The notes under the pieces were generated by a model. It was not told where the DNA came from. It ran no database searches and saw only the letters and a list, made by a program, of their open reading frames with translations. The translations under genes and the position numbers were made by a program. From TMED109 sp015660425 (GTDB taxonomy: Bacteria > Pseudomonadota > Alphaproteobacteria > TMED109): 64,000 nt of DNA. Positions 38,290-47,061 of the stretch are shown here, piece by piece. The stretch is from NCBI GenBank assembly GCA_029936295.1, contig JAPYTH010000007.1, forward strand, positions 1-64,000. The letters are read 5' to 3'. Each line of letters starts with the position of its first letter. Position 1 is the stretch's first letter.

Positions 38290-39396
38290 TCATCTAATAG
38301 TTACTTTAGAGCCATCTCTTACTTTTTGAATACCGCCAGTAATTACTATGGCATCCGAAGATATTCCCTCTAAAACTTCTACTTCTCCTGGAAGCCTTTG
38401 ACCTAATTTAACAGCCTTTGAGTTTGTTATACCATCTTTAATTACGTAGACAGTTCTTAGAGTTCCGTCGGTCAGTACGGCTTCCTCTGGGATGATTATA
38501 GCATTTTTATGTGTTACAACTGGAAGTTTAACTATCATAAACATTCCTGGTTTCAATTTAAGATTAGTATTATTTATTTTAGCTCTTACAGTAATTGATC
38601 TAGATTCTAGATTAACTCTTGTGTTGATGGATTTAACTATACCACTGAAAACTTCATTACCCCAGGCTCTGGTAAAAGCATTAATTTCTGCGCCAATTTC
38701 AAGGGCAGAAATTGCTGATTCCGGAACTTCAAAATCAAGTTCTATAGGGTCTATACTATCTAGTGAAGTTATTACTTCTCCAGGTTCTAAATATTCTCCT
38801 ATACTTTTTAATTTGAGACCTACGATACCATTAAAAGGAGCTCTTACAATTTTTTTATAGAATCTTCTTTCCGCTATTTGTAATGCTGCTTTTGCTATTT
38901 GAAGTTGCGCCAATGCTTCAGTCTCGTCAGTTAATAGCTGGTCTAGTCTAGTTCTTGCAATATTTTTAGTTTCTGATAATTTCTCTGCGCTTCTTGCTAA
39001 TCTTTGTCTTCTTTCTAGTAAGGCAGTCCATCTATTTACATCTGCTTTTTGTATACTAATTTCCGCTTTTTCTATACTAGCATCTAAAAGAAATAAAATA
39101 TTACCCTTTTTGATTGCCTGTCCCTCAGTAAATTTAATTTCTGTAATTATGCCATTGACTTCTGAAGTAACATCTATTGCATCTGATGCTCTTAAATTTC
39201 CTATGATTTCCATATTTACGATTATGTTGTCTACTCTTACAGATTTTGCGTCTACAGCTGTTGGAGGTTTCTCTGATTTTGTGCTATTATTTTTAGAAGC
39301 ACCTGATCCAGTAATCACATCCCATTTATCCCAGATTAACCAAGATAGGACGGCAACAAAGATAACTGTTAAAGTTTGAATTAAGGCAGATCTCAT
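38290..39396 (-). CDS. RND efflux periplasmic adaptor (membrane fusion protein)
   Basis: This protein bridges the RND permease and an outer-membrane channel. It has an N-terminal membrane anchor, a lipoyl-like barrel-sandwich half (VNGIITEIKFTEGQAIKKGN), an alpha-helical hairpin (about residues 100-155), the second lipoyl half (RAPFNGIVGLKLKSIGEYLE) and beta-barrel/membrane-proximal domains. In-frame starts exist at 39438 and 39408, but the ATG at 39396 has GGGA at proper distance, so I use it. The xseB gene is divergent, about 90 bp away. Confidence 0.9.
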   Translation of the reverse strand: MRSALIQTLTVIFVAVLSWLIWDKWDVITGSGASKNNSTKSEKPPTAVDAKSVRVDNIIVNMEIIGNLRASDAIDVTSEVNGIITEIKFTEGQAIKKGNILFLLDASIEKAEISIQKADVNRWTALLERRQRLARSAEKLSETKNIARTRLDQLLTDETEALAQLQIAKAALQIAERRFYKKIVRAPFNGIVGLKLKSIGEYLEPGEVITSLDSIDPIELDFEVPESAISALEIGAEINAFTRAWGNEVFSGIVKSINTRVNLESRSITVRAKINNTNLKLKPGMFMIVKLPVVTHKNAIIIPEEAVLTDGTLRTVYVIKDGITNSKAVKLGQRLPGEVEVLEGISSDAIVITGGIQKVRDGSKVTIR

Positions 39397-39484
39397 GATT
39401 TTTCCCATATAATTAATGACCAAGCTTGAATTATACATATATATTACTATTATTATATAATTTTTTACAAAAATGGATTTTTAC

Positions 39485-39736
39485 ATGTCAGATAATAAAA
39501 CACAAGAAGATATAGAAAGTTTAACTTTTGAAGCAGCTTTAAAATCTTTAGAAGAAATTGTGAGCCAATTAGATGCAGGCTCTATAGATTTAGATAAAGC
39601 AGTCGAAGCATATGAAAGAGGAGCAAAATTAAAGGAACATTGTGAAAAAAAATTAAGAGAAGCCCAGCTTCGTATAGAAAAAATTGAAGTAGATAAAAAC
39701 GGTGAAATTACTACTAAAGTTATGGATACGGAGTGA
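39485..39736 (+). CDS. xseB: Exodeoxyribonuclease VII small subunit
   Basis: XseB is the helical small subunit of the ExoVII single-strand nuclease. The protein has the family motif LTFEAALKSLEEIVSQLDAG and GSIDLDKAVEAYERGAKLKE. I use the ATG at 39485 (83 aa; GGA 8 nt upstream) over an in-frame ATG 12 bp earlier. A TTGAAT/TATTAT pair with 16-bp spacing lies at 39426-39453 and could be its promoter, weakly supported. It overlaps ispA by 4 bp, the usual xseB-ispA order. Confidence 0.92.
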   Translation: MSDNKTQEDIESLTFEAALKSLEEIVSQLDAGSIDLDKAVEAYERGAKLKEHCEKKLREAQLRIEKIEVDKNGEITTKVMDTE

Positions 39737-40635
39737 AAGTAAGTTCAGAAAATAATAATCTCAAATTTTTAGAATATCTACATAATTACTCTATAAGGTT
39801 TAATAGTTTTTATAATAAAAAGTCTGTATCTAAAAATTTACCTAAATCTTTAAACGATAGCATAGCTTATATAAATACAACAGGTGGTAAGAGGATAAGG
39901 CCATTTTTGGTAACTGAATGTTCCTTATTGTTTGATGTAAAATTTGAATTTTCAATATATGCAGCAGTGGCTTTGGAAATGGTTCATACGTATTCTTTAA
40001 TTCATGATGATTTGCCAGCAATGGATGATGACGATATGAGAAGAGGCAAAAAAACTCTTCATAAACAATTTAACGAAGCCATGGCTATTCTAACTGGAGA
40101 TGCTCTTTTAACCGATGCTTTTTATATTTTAACAAAATTTTACAAAAATAAAGATCCTAGTATATGTATAGAATTAATATCTCTTTTATCCAAGTCTTCA
40201 GGTGGTGAAGGTATGGTAGGAGGTCAGGTATTAGATCTGTTCCCATTAGAAAATAATACAAACAATATTAATCTAATGAATGAAATGAAAACAGGGGCAT
40301 TGATTAAATGCGCCACTTTATATGGTGCTATTTTAGGAAAAGCTCCAATAAAAGACTATAATAATATGGTAAGTTTTGGAACTGTTCTAGGAAAAGCATT
40401 TCAAATTAGAGATGATTTGTTAGATGTACAGGGAGATGAAAAAGTATTAGGAAAAAAAACTAATAAAGATCAAATTAAAGGTAAATTAAGTCTTATAGAT
40501 TTCCATGGTATAGAAGGGGCTAAAAAATTAGCTAGTAATTATATCACAGAAGCTCAAGATATTATTTCTTCTTATGGAAATAAGGGGAGTAATTTACAGA
40601 TGCTAACTGAATATATAATAGATAGAAAAAAATGA
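39733..40635 (+). CDS. ispA: Polyprenyl synthetase (farnesyl diphosphate synthase type)
   Basis: IspA condenses IPP with DMAPP/GPP to make farnesyl diphosphate, the precursor of ubiquinone side chains and undecaprenol. The 300-aa protein has the first Asp-rich motif in HDDLPAMDDDDMRRGKKTLH (near residue 92) and the second in FQIRDDLLDVQGD (near 229), plus GGKRIRP near residue 53. GTG start at 39733 overlapping the xseB stop. It is followed with a 4-bp overlap by tlyA, whereas many relatives have dxs between the two. Confidence 0.92.
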   Translation: MKVSSENNNLKFLEYLHNYSIRFNSFYNKKSVSKNLPKSLNDSIAYINTTGGKRIRPFLVTECSLLFDVKFEFSIYAAVALEMVHTYSLIHDDLPAMDDDDMRRGKKTLHKQFNEAMAILTGDALLTDAFYILTKFYKNKDPSICIELISLLSKSSGGEGMVGGQVLDLFPLENNTNNINLMNEMKTGALIKCATLYGAILGKAPIKDYNNMVSFGTVLGKAFQIRDDLLDVQGDEKVLGKKTNKDQIKGKLSLIDFHGIEGAKKLASNYITEAQDIISSYGNKGSNLQMLTEYIIDRKK

Positions 40636-41372
40636 AAGCGCAGAAAGTTCGCCTTGATGATTTACTGATAAAAAAAGGTATTGCTGAATCCAAATCTTTA
40701 GCGCAGTCTTTAATAATAGCAGGTCGGATATACTTAGGGGAAAAAAAACTAGATAAGCCAGGACATACAATATCTGATGCAGCAAATATAATATTTAGAG
40801 GTCCATTACATCCATGGGTTTCAAGAGGTGGTATAAAACTAGAGCATGCTATAAAAACTTTTAAATTATCAGTCAAAGGTTTAACAGCATTAGATGTAGG
40901 GTCTTCTACAGGAGGTTTTACAGATGTTTTATTGCAAAACGGTGTAGAAAAAATTTATGCAGTTGATGTGGGTTATGGGCAATTACATGAAAAATTATTA
41001 AATAATTCAAAAGTTGTTTCTATGGAAAGAAAGAATGCCAGATACCTTAATACTAAAGATGTTCCACAACTTATTGACATATTAGTTTGTGATGCAAGTT
41101 TTATAAGCTTGAGAAAAATTCTTCCTGAACCTATAAAATTATGTGCTAAAAATGCAAAACTTATTGCATTGATCAAACCTCAATTTGAAGTAGGAAAAAA
41201 AAATATTAGTAAGGGTGGGGTAGTGAAAGATGAGGAATTAAGAAATAAATGTTGCGAAGAAATCAGATTATGGCTTGAAATCACTATGAAGTGGAATGTG
41301 CATTCTATTATAGAGAGTCCTATTAGAGGGGCAAAAGGAAATATAGAATATTTGATCTATGCTAATAAGTAG
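40632..41372 (+). CDS. tlyA: TlyA-family S4/FtsJ-type rRNA methyltransferase
   Basis: TlyA-family proteins 2'-O-methylate ribosomal RNA (or, in some species, have been described as hemolysins). The 246-aa protein has an N-terminal S4 RNA-binding domain (RLDDLLIKKGIAESKSLAQS), then WVSRGGIKLEHAI and the SAM-binding motif ALDVGSSTGGFTDVLLQNG near residue 86. The catalytic-tetrad-type residues lie in the following FtsJ fold, including FEVGKKN. Its stop directly abuts that of the convergent gene at 41373. Confidence 0.9.
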   Translation: MKAQKVRLDDLLIKKGIAESKSLAQSLIIAGRIYLGEKKLDKPGHTISDAANIIFRGPLHPWVSRGGIKLEHAIKTFKLSVKGLTALDVGSSTGGFTDVLLQNGVEKIYAVDVGYGQLHEKLLNNSKVVSMERKNARYLNTKDVPQLIDILVCDASFISLRKILPEPIKLCAKNAKLIALIKPQFEVGKKNISKGGVVKDEELRNKCCEEIRLWLEITMKWNVHSIIESPIRGAKGNIEYLIYANK

Positions 41373-41960
41373 TTAATCTCTAGCTATATTATGATATTCA
41401 GAATTTGGTCTCATATCAGTTCCTATGGCTATTCTATTGGACATATTGAAAAAACTAGCAACTTCAACTATTTCAAGTATTTCTTCTTCTGAAAAATTTG
41501 CCTTACGTAATATATCTCTATCAGACTTGACTACTTTACTAGGAGAATCCGTAAGTTTTACAGAAAAATCTAGCATTAATTTTTCTCTTTCATTTAAATG
41601 TGCAGCTCTATAGTTTATCATTAATTCATCTCCTAAAATAGGGTTTTTACTGAGCTGCCTAACGGCCGCACCATGGGCTATCAGGCAGTAAAAACATTTA
41701 TTACAACTAGAGACTACAACCGCTATCATTTCTCTTTCAAGTTTTGATAAGTAACCTTCTTTTAACATTAACCTGTTATAGAAGTTTACGAAGGTTTTCA
41801 ATCTTTCAGGATCAGATGCATTAGCCAGAATTACATTTGGTACCATGCCTAGTTTATCTTTACATACTTTAATATAATTCTTCATTTCTGCATCAAGTAG
41901 CTCTAGTTTAGGCTCTATAGCTAGGTCCCAAATATAATTATCTATTTCATTTTTTTTCAT
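41373..41960 (-). CDS. AhpD-like (carboxymuconolactone decarboxylase family) peroxidase-related protein
   Basis: The protein belongs to the AhpD/CMD helical family of 'peroxidase-related' proteins, whose members use a CxxC pair for thiol redox chemistry. The 195-aa sequence contains VVVSSCNKCFYCLIAHGAAV with the Cys-x-x-Cys near residues 92-95 and the neighbouring His typical of the active site. It overlaps aroC by 4 bp and is co-directional, so it is likely the last gene of fabI-aroC. The physiological substrate is unknown. Confidence 0.8.
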   Translation of the reverse strand: MKKNEIDNYIWDLAIEPKLELLDAEMKNYIKVCKDKLGMVPNVILANASDPERLKTFVNFYNRLMLKEGYLSKLEREMIAVVVSSCNKCFYCLIAHGAAVRQLSKNPILGDELMINYRAAHLNEREKLMLDFSVKLTDSPSKVVKSDRDILRKANFSEEEILEIVEVASFFNMSNRIAIGTDMRPNSEYHNIARD

Positions 41961-43054
41961 TTTTTTAACTCACTGGTAATAGATATATGCTGTAAGACAT
42001 GGTCTGCTAAGACTATTGCAATCATTGCTTCTGCAACAGGCACAGCTCTAATGCCGACGCATGGATCATGTCTACCTTTTGTTATAATATCTTTTTCATT
42101 CTTGTTTTTATCGATAGTTTTTCTAGATTTTAATATTGAGCTTGTAGGTTTTACAACAAACCTACTAACAACATCCTGTCCAGATGAAATGCCACCTAAA
42201 ATCCCACCTGCATGATTAGATAAAAATTTAACATTTTTATTTTTATCTATTCTGATTTCATCTGAATTTGTTTCCCCTGTTAAATCAACTACTGAAAAGC
42301 CATCACCAATCTCAACACCTTTTACGGCATTTATGCTCATTAGTGCACTAGCTATATTAGCATCTAACTTCTGATAAATAGGTTCTCCTAGACCAACCGG
42401 TACATTTTTTGCAATTATTTCTATAATTGCTCCACAAGACAATCCTTTTTTTCTAATGTCGCTTAAATAAGATTCCCATTTTAATACGGAATCTTTATCT
42501 GCACAAAAAAAATCATTTTTTTCTATATTACTTTGATCCCAATTATTTTTATTTATTTTATGGCTACCTAATTGAATTACTGAACCAATAATTTCAATTT
42601 TAGGAGTAATTAAATGTGATAATACTTTTTTTGCAACTGCGCCGGCTGCTACTCTCATTGCAGTTTCTCTGGCAGAAGATCTTCCTCCTCCTCGATAATC
42701 TCTAATGCCATATTTTTCTTGATAGGTATAGTCTGCATGAGAAGGTCTAAATATATCTTTAATATCTTCATAATCTTTAGATTTTTGATCTTCATTTTTA
42801 ATTAATAGTGCAACTGGTGTGCCAGTTGTTTTTCCTTCAAACACTCCAGACGATATTCTTACAATATCTTTTTCTTTTCTTTGGGTTACAAATTTTGATG
42901 TTCCTGGTCGTCTTTTATTGAGATCATTTTGTATATCTTTTTCATTTAATATTACCCCAGGAGGAATTCCGTCAACTACACAGCCAATTTCAGGGCCATG
43001 ACTTTCTCCAAAAGTAGTGAATTTAAAAATTTGACCAAAAGAATTACTTGCCAT
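41957..43054 (-). CDS. aroC: Chorismate synthase
   Basis: AroC makes chorismate from EPSP using reduced FMN, ending the shikimate pathway. The 365-aa protein has GESHGPEIGCVVDGIPPG (residues 16-33), NKRRPG, the arginine-rich YRGGGRSSARETAMRVAAGA (near 120-139) and GKHDPC-like RHDPCVGIRAVPVAEAM near the C terminus. It is 2 bp downstream of fabI, a conserved alphaproteobacterial pair. Confidence 0.97.
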   Translation of the reverse strand: MASNSFGQIFKFTTFGESHGPEIGCVVDGIPPGVILNEKDIQNDLNKRRPGTSKFVTQRKEKDIVRISSGVFEGKTTGTPVALLIKNEDQKSKDYEDIKDIFRPSHADYTYQEKYGIRDYRGGGRSSARETAMRVAAGAVAKKVLSHLITPKIEIIGSVIQLGSHKINKNNWDQSNIEKNDFFCADKDSVLKWESYLSDIRKKGLSCGAIIEIIAKNVPVGLGEPIYQKLDANIASALMSINAVKGVEIGDGFSVVDLTGETNSDEIRIDKNKNVKFLSNHAGGILGGISSGQDVVSRFVVKPTSSILKSRKTIDKNKNEKDIITKGRHDPCVGIRAVPVAEAMIAIVLADHVLQHISITSELKK

Positions 43055-43056
43055 TT

Positions 43057-43899
43057 TTATACTACCGAAATATCTGGAGCATCAGGCGATTTCATTCCTA
43101 CAACATGATAACCTGAATCAGCATGTAAAATTTCACCTGTAGTTCCTGAAGCTAAATTAGATAATAGAAAAAGTGCTGCTCCTCCTACATCGTTAAGCGT
43201 AGTATTTCTTTTTAAAGGGGCATTATATTCGTTCCATTTAAGGATATACCTAAAATCTCCAATGCCTGATGCAGCCAATGTTTTTATAGGGCCAGCAGAA
43301 ATTGCATTTACTCTTATATCTCTATCTCCTAAATCTGCAGCTAAATACATTACACTTGCTTCTAAAGCAGCTTTTGCTATGCCCATAACATTATAATGTG
43401 GTATAACTTTTTCTGCACCATAATAGGATAGGGTTATCATACTTCCCCCATTATTCATTATTTTTGAAGCATTATTGGCGACAGCAGTAAATGAATAACA
43501 AGAAATATCCATAGTTTGTAAAAAATTTTTGCGACTTGTTTCTATATATTTACCTTTAAGCTCTTCTTTATCTGAGAATGCTATTGCATGAACAAGAAAA
43601 TCTATTTTGCCATACTTTTGATATATTTCATCAAATGTATTTTTTATAGATTTTTCATTTGATACATCACATTCAAGTATATGTTTGGCATTTACTTTTT
43701 CTGATAAAGGTACAATTCTTTTTTTTAAGGTTTCTCCCTGATAGGTAAGAATAATATCAGCCCCATTCTCTGCTAATGTTTTAGTTATTCCCCAAGCTAA
43801 AGACCTATCATTAGCAACCCCCATTATTACGCCTATTTTATTCTTCATAATATCACTATTCACTATAGATTTTTCATTTATATTATCTGTTGTGGCCAT
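43057..43899 (-). CDS. fabI: Enoyl-[acyl-carrier-protein] reductase (NADH)
   Basis: FabI carries out the last reduction of fatty-acid elongation. The 280-aa SDR-type protein has GVIMGVANDRSLAWGI, the NAD-binding start typical of FabI, and the active-site Tyr-x6-Lys in HYNVMGIAKAA (near residue 175). AGGAAA precedes the ATG at 43899, giving about 17 extra N-terminal residues compared with E. coli FabI; the next ATG (43848) lacks a ribosome-binding site. It is divergent from pdxH across about 110 bp of very AT-rich DNA. Confidence 0.95.
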   Translation of the reverse strand: MATTDNINEKSIVNSDIMKNKIGVIMGVANDRSLAWGITKTLAENGADIILTYQGETLKKRIVPLSEKVNAKHILECDVSNEKSIKNTFDEIYQKYGKIDFLVHAIAFSDKEELKGKYIETSRKNFLQTMDISCYSFTAVANNASKIMNNGGSMITLSYYGAEKVIPHYNVMGIAKAALEASVMYLAADLGDRDIRVNAISAGPIKTLAASGIGDFRYILKWNEYNAPLKRNTTLNDVGGAALFLLSNLASGTTGEILHADSGYHVVGMKSPDAPDISVV

Positions 43900-44007
43900 A
43901 TTATTTCCTATTTAGATGTTATTTAATTATAAAATATTTAATATATATTCTCTAATTATGAATATTATCCTATATAATATTATATATATAAATATATAAG
44001 GATTGTC

Positions 44008-44610
44008 ATGAAAAGTGAAGAGTTTATAAAGTTTTCTGACCCTATAAAACTATTTTCTATATGGTTAGAGGATGCTAAAAAAAAAGAAATTAATGATTAT
44101 AATGCTTGCTGTTTAGCAACTTCTGATGCCGCAGGAATTCCATCTGCCAGAATGGTTTTGATGAAAAATTTTGATGAAAGAGGTTTTATTTTTTATACAA
44201 ATCTAGAAAGCAGAAAAGCTAGAGAGTTTGAAAGAAATATTAGAGTTGCTTTATGTTTTCATTGGAAGACTCTTAGACGGCAAGTGAGAATTGAAGGGCC
44301 TCTTTTAGAAGTGACGAAGGCAGAAGCTGACGAATATTTTCATGGTAGATCTAGGGCAAGCCAAATAGGAGCTTGGGCTAGCAAACAATCTCAATATCTT
44401 CCAGATGGTTATGAAAGTTTAGTAAAAAATATCGTATATTATGAAAAAAAGTTCAATAACAAACCTGTTCCTCGCCCTAGCTTTTGGTCAGGAAGAATAG
44501 TGGTTCCTGAAAAGATTGAGTTTTGGAAAGATGTAAAAAATCGTTTACATGAAAGAGTTCTGTTTACTCCTGCAAGTGGAAATTGGTTAAAAGAATTTTT
44601 ATATCCTTAA
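44008..44610 (+). CDS. pdxH: Pyridoxine/pyridoxamine 5'-phosphate oxidase
   Basis: PdxH oxidises PNP/PMP to PLP with FMN. The 200-aa protein shows SARMVLMKNFDERGFIFYTN (near residue 48), SRKAREFERN, LRRQVRIEGPL and the C-terminal W-x-D-x-N-RLHER-type segment KNRLHERVLF. AAGGA lies before the ATG. It stands alone on the plus strand, convergent with a MaoC-domain gene. Confidence 0.95.
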   Translation: MKSEEFIKFSDPIKLFSIWLEDAKKKEINDYNACCLATSDAAGIPSARMVLMKNFDERGFIFYTNLESRKAREFERNIRVALCFHWKTLRRQVRIEGPLLEVTKAEADEYFHGRSRASQIGAWASKQSQYLPDGYESLVKNIVYYEKKFNNKPVPRPSFWSGRIVVPEKIEFWKDVKNRLHERVLFTPASGNWLKEFLYP

Positions 44611-44627
44611 GTTATTAAGAAGGATAT
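44601..44627. terminator. Inverted repeat between pdxH and maoC-like gene
   Basis: An 8-bp perfect stem (44601-44608 with 44620-44627) with an 11-nt loop spans the stop codons of both convergent genes. A T-rich tract follows on the minus-strand side only. It probably serves as a bidirectional transcript end, but the stem is AT-rich and weak. Confidence 0.4.
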
Positions 44628-45070
44628 ATAATGCCTAAAGTTTCTGCCACACATGCAGGTTTGTCTTCGCCTTCAATTTCAATAGTAAGTTCATTTTTAA
44701 TTTTATAACCGGCTTTAGAAGGTGTAACTTCTAGTAGTTTAAAAGTACCACGTAAATTTGACCCAGCCTTGACTGGTGATAAAAATCTAACTTTGTCTAA
44801 GCCATAATTTACTGAATGAGCAATATTTTTTACTTCATAAGTATTATAACTCATCCAAGGAGCTAGAGATAAAGTTAGGAAGCCATGAGCAATGGTAGAA
44901 CCAAAAATACCTTTTTGTGCTTTCTCTTCATTTACGTGAATCCATTGATAATCTTCTGTTGCTTTAGCAAATTCATTTATTCTTTCTTGGTTAACTTTAA
45001 TCCAAGGGCTTTGCCCTGTCGTTTTTCCTATGTATGTTTTAAGGTCTTCAATTGTTTCTAAAGTAATCAT
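44615..45070 (-). CDS. MaoC-like (R)-specific enoyl-CoA hydratase family protein
   Basis: This hot-dog-fold protein resembles MaoC/PhaJ hydratases acting on enoyl-CoA. The 151-aa sequence carries the hydratase-type motif FAKATEDYQWIHVNEEKA with the expected Asp and His, then FGSTIAHGFLTLSL. I place the start at 45070, where GGAG lies 8 nt upstream. The open frame extends to 45181, but that start would overlap the msrB start region and adds a non-conserved lysine/tyrosine-rich leader. Substrate unknown; fatty-acid degradation genes lie 0.5 kb away. Confidence 0.85.
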   Translation of the reverse strand: MITLETIEDLKTYIGKTTGQSPWIKVNQERINEFAKATEDYQWIHVNEEKAQKGIFGSTIAHGFLTLSLAPWMSYNTYEVKNIAHSVNYGLDKVRFLSPVKAGSNLRGTFKLLEVTPSKAGYKIKNELTIEIEGEDKPACVAETLGIIYPS

Positions 45071-45166
45071 ATTTTTCTCCATATACATTTTTAATTTATC
45101 ATAATATAATAGATCCATATAGAAACGCAGTAAAAAATATTTATTAATTTTTAAATTGTATATCGA

Positions 45167-45541
45167 ATGAAAAAAAGTCAAAGAAATAAATTAACTGATA
45201 CACAATATGCAGTAGCTAGAGAAGGTGCAACAGAAGCACCTTTTAGTGGTATATATAATGATGAAAAAAGAGCAGGTATCTATATATGCACTTCCTGTAA
45301 TCATAAATTATTTGATTCAAAAAAAAAATATGATAGTGGATCAGGATGGCCAGCGTTTTACGCTCCATTTGAAGAATCAAGTATAATTAATACTGAAGAT
45401 TGCACACATGGTATGATTAGAACAGAAGTAAAATGCAAAGAATGTGATGCGCATCTAGGTCATGTATTTCCAGATGGTCCAGAACCTACTGGACTAAGAT
45501 ATTGTATTAATTCTATTGTTTTAAAATTTATAGAAGATTGA
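45167..45541 (+). CDS. msrB: Peptide-methionine (R)-S-oxide reductase
   Basis: MsrB repairs methionine-R-sulfoxide in proteins. The 124-aa protein has the zinc Cys pairs (CTSC near residue 45; CKEC near 90), SGSGWPAFYAP, LGHVFPDGPEPTGLRYC with the catalytic Cys, and INS after it. It is divergent from the MaoC gene, with about 96 bp between the preferred starts, and ends 3 bp before a convergent gene. No clear Shine-Dalgarno precedes the ATG. Confidence 0.95.
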   Translation: MKKSQRNKLTDTQYAVAREGATEAPFSGIYNDEKRAGIYICTSCNHKLFDSKKKYDSGSGWPAFYAPFEESSIINTEDCTHGMIRTEVKCKECDAHLGHVFPDGPEPTGLRYCINSIVLKFIED

Positions 45542-45543
45542 TA

Positions 45544-47061
45544 TTATACAGATTCATTCTGAATTATATTAATAATTTTTTTGTTAATAATAAATCTAGA
45601 ACCTAAAGTTTTTGCATATTCTTCATTATTTTTTATATAATTATTTATATTATTTTTCTTTACCCATGTAAAGGGGCCACCAGTCCATTTAGGAAGGCCA
45701 ATATTATTTATTGCCATATAATCGTATTCCTGAGAATTTTTTAATTCTGAATGTTTAATATAATTATAAAAAATATTATTTATACTGCTATATAAAAGTC
45801 TATTTTCTATCTCTTCTATATTAAGTTGATGATTAGCTGGAGGAATTAAGTCTGTTAGGCCTCTCCAAATATGTTTTCTATTACCTTCTTTATAGTCATA
45901 AAAACCTTTATTGCTAGATAATCCATTTCTGTTGTTTTTTTGCATAGATCTAATTAGAGCGGCTACAGAAGCGTCAATAGAATCTAATTGCGATATTACA
46001 CATTGTATTTCAAGTTTGTCTGCCATTGCTAGAGGACCTAGTTCAAAACCTAATCTTTTTCCAGCATTCTCTATCATAGCTGCTGCTACACCATTTATTA
46101 AAAGCCGTACACCTTCAGCAGCATAATTTTCTATGAAAGACTTTTTAAATATAGTAATTTCAGATTCGTTAATTTCATTTTTTGGTTTATTTATAATCAA
46201 AGTATTAATCATAGATTTTGTCTCAATATTTTGTAACAACCAAGTAAAATGTCGAGCTTCAATTTTTAAACCTGAGTTAATATCTGTATTCAATCCTTCG
46301 TATATGGCACTTATCAATACTTTAACTGAAGGATAATGATCAGCAGTTTTAGAATGTAGCATTGCTATTTTTGAAATAAAATATCCTAAGTTGTCATTTG
46401 TAAAAGGGGTTGGTTGTTTGCTTATATAATTTTTATCATCCCATGGTTGTAGTGAAATTAAATTATTTAGAATATATTCTTTTGCTTTATCAATTATTTT
46501 ATCTTTTGGAGCGACTTCATCAACTAGCTTTATTTTTAGTGCTTCTTCTATAGTCATTATTTTATTACTTAAAAATAATTTTAAACTGTTTTCTATTCCT
46601 ATTTGCCTAGGTAATCTCTGAGATGCCCCAATAGCAGGAATTAATCCATACTTTGTATTAGTAAAAACAAATTTTGTATTAGTATCTGTATCTGCAATTT
46701 TATAGTGACTATGAAGAATAATTTCTAGTCCTCCTAATTTTATAGAACCAGAGATAGCGCTTACGATGGGTTTTCCTAAAGTTTCTAATTTTCGTAAAGA
46801 ATTACTAAATCTTGTAATGTTTTTAAATATTGAGGCTGAGTTATTCAGAGAAAATAAATAATTAAAATCATAGTCGTAGTTATAATTATTATGCTCAGTT
46901 GAGATAATTACTCCTATAGCACTTTTGTTATTAGATATATAATCTATAGCTGTTTCAAAATCATTAATTACCTCGTTATTAAAAAGTAAATTATTAGATT
47001 TAATTACAAGGTTAATAATTCCTTTATCATCAATATTGATTTTTAAATTATTTAAGTGCAC
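45544..47061 (-). CDS. FadB/FadJ-like protein lacking the NAD-binding domain
   Basis: This is a degenerate multifunctional beta-oxidation subunit. Residues 1-200 form an enoyl-CoA hydratase/isomerase domain, 230-295 match the linker that precedes the dehydrogenase in FadJ, and 303-390 and 415-505 match the two 3-hydroxyacyl-CoA dehydrogenase C-terminal domains (LGFELGPLAMAD, GFYDY, GLPKWTGGPF). The Rossmann NAD-binding domain (about 180 residues with GxGxMG and the catalytic His-Glu) that belongs between 295 and 303 is absent, giving 505 aa instead of about 700-730. In the hydratase domain one catalytic Glu remains (Glu113 in LGGLEI) but the second is Asn135 (FTNTKYGLIP instead of a PE motif). 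The frame is intact. It overlaps the thiolase gene by 1 bp. It may be a structural or pseudo-enzyme subunit. Confidence 0.8.
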   Translation of the reverse strand: MHLNNLKINIDDKGIINLVIKSNNLLFNNEVINDFETAIDYISNNKSAIGVIISTEHNNYNYDYDFNYLFSLNNSASIFKNITRFSNSLRKLETLGKPIVSAISGSIKLGGLEIILHSHYKIADTDTNTKFVFTNTKYGLIPAIGASQRLPRQIGIENSLKLFLSNKIMTIEEALKIKLVDEVAPKDKIIDKAKEYILNNLISLQPWDDKNYISKQPTPFTNDNLGYFISKIAMLHSKTADHYPSVKVLISAIYEGLNTDINSGLKIEARHFTWLLQNIETKSMINTLIINKPKNEINESEITIFKKSFIENYAAEGVRLLINGVAAAMIENAGKRLGFELGPLAMADKLEIQCVISQLDSIDASVAALIRSMQKNNRNGLSSNKGFYDYKEGNRKHIWRGLTDLIPPANHQLNIEEIENRLLYSSINNIFYNYIKHSELKNSQEYDYMAINNIGLPKWTGGPFTWVKKNNINNYIKNNEEYAKTLGSRFIINKKIINIIQNESV

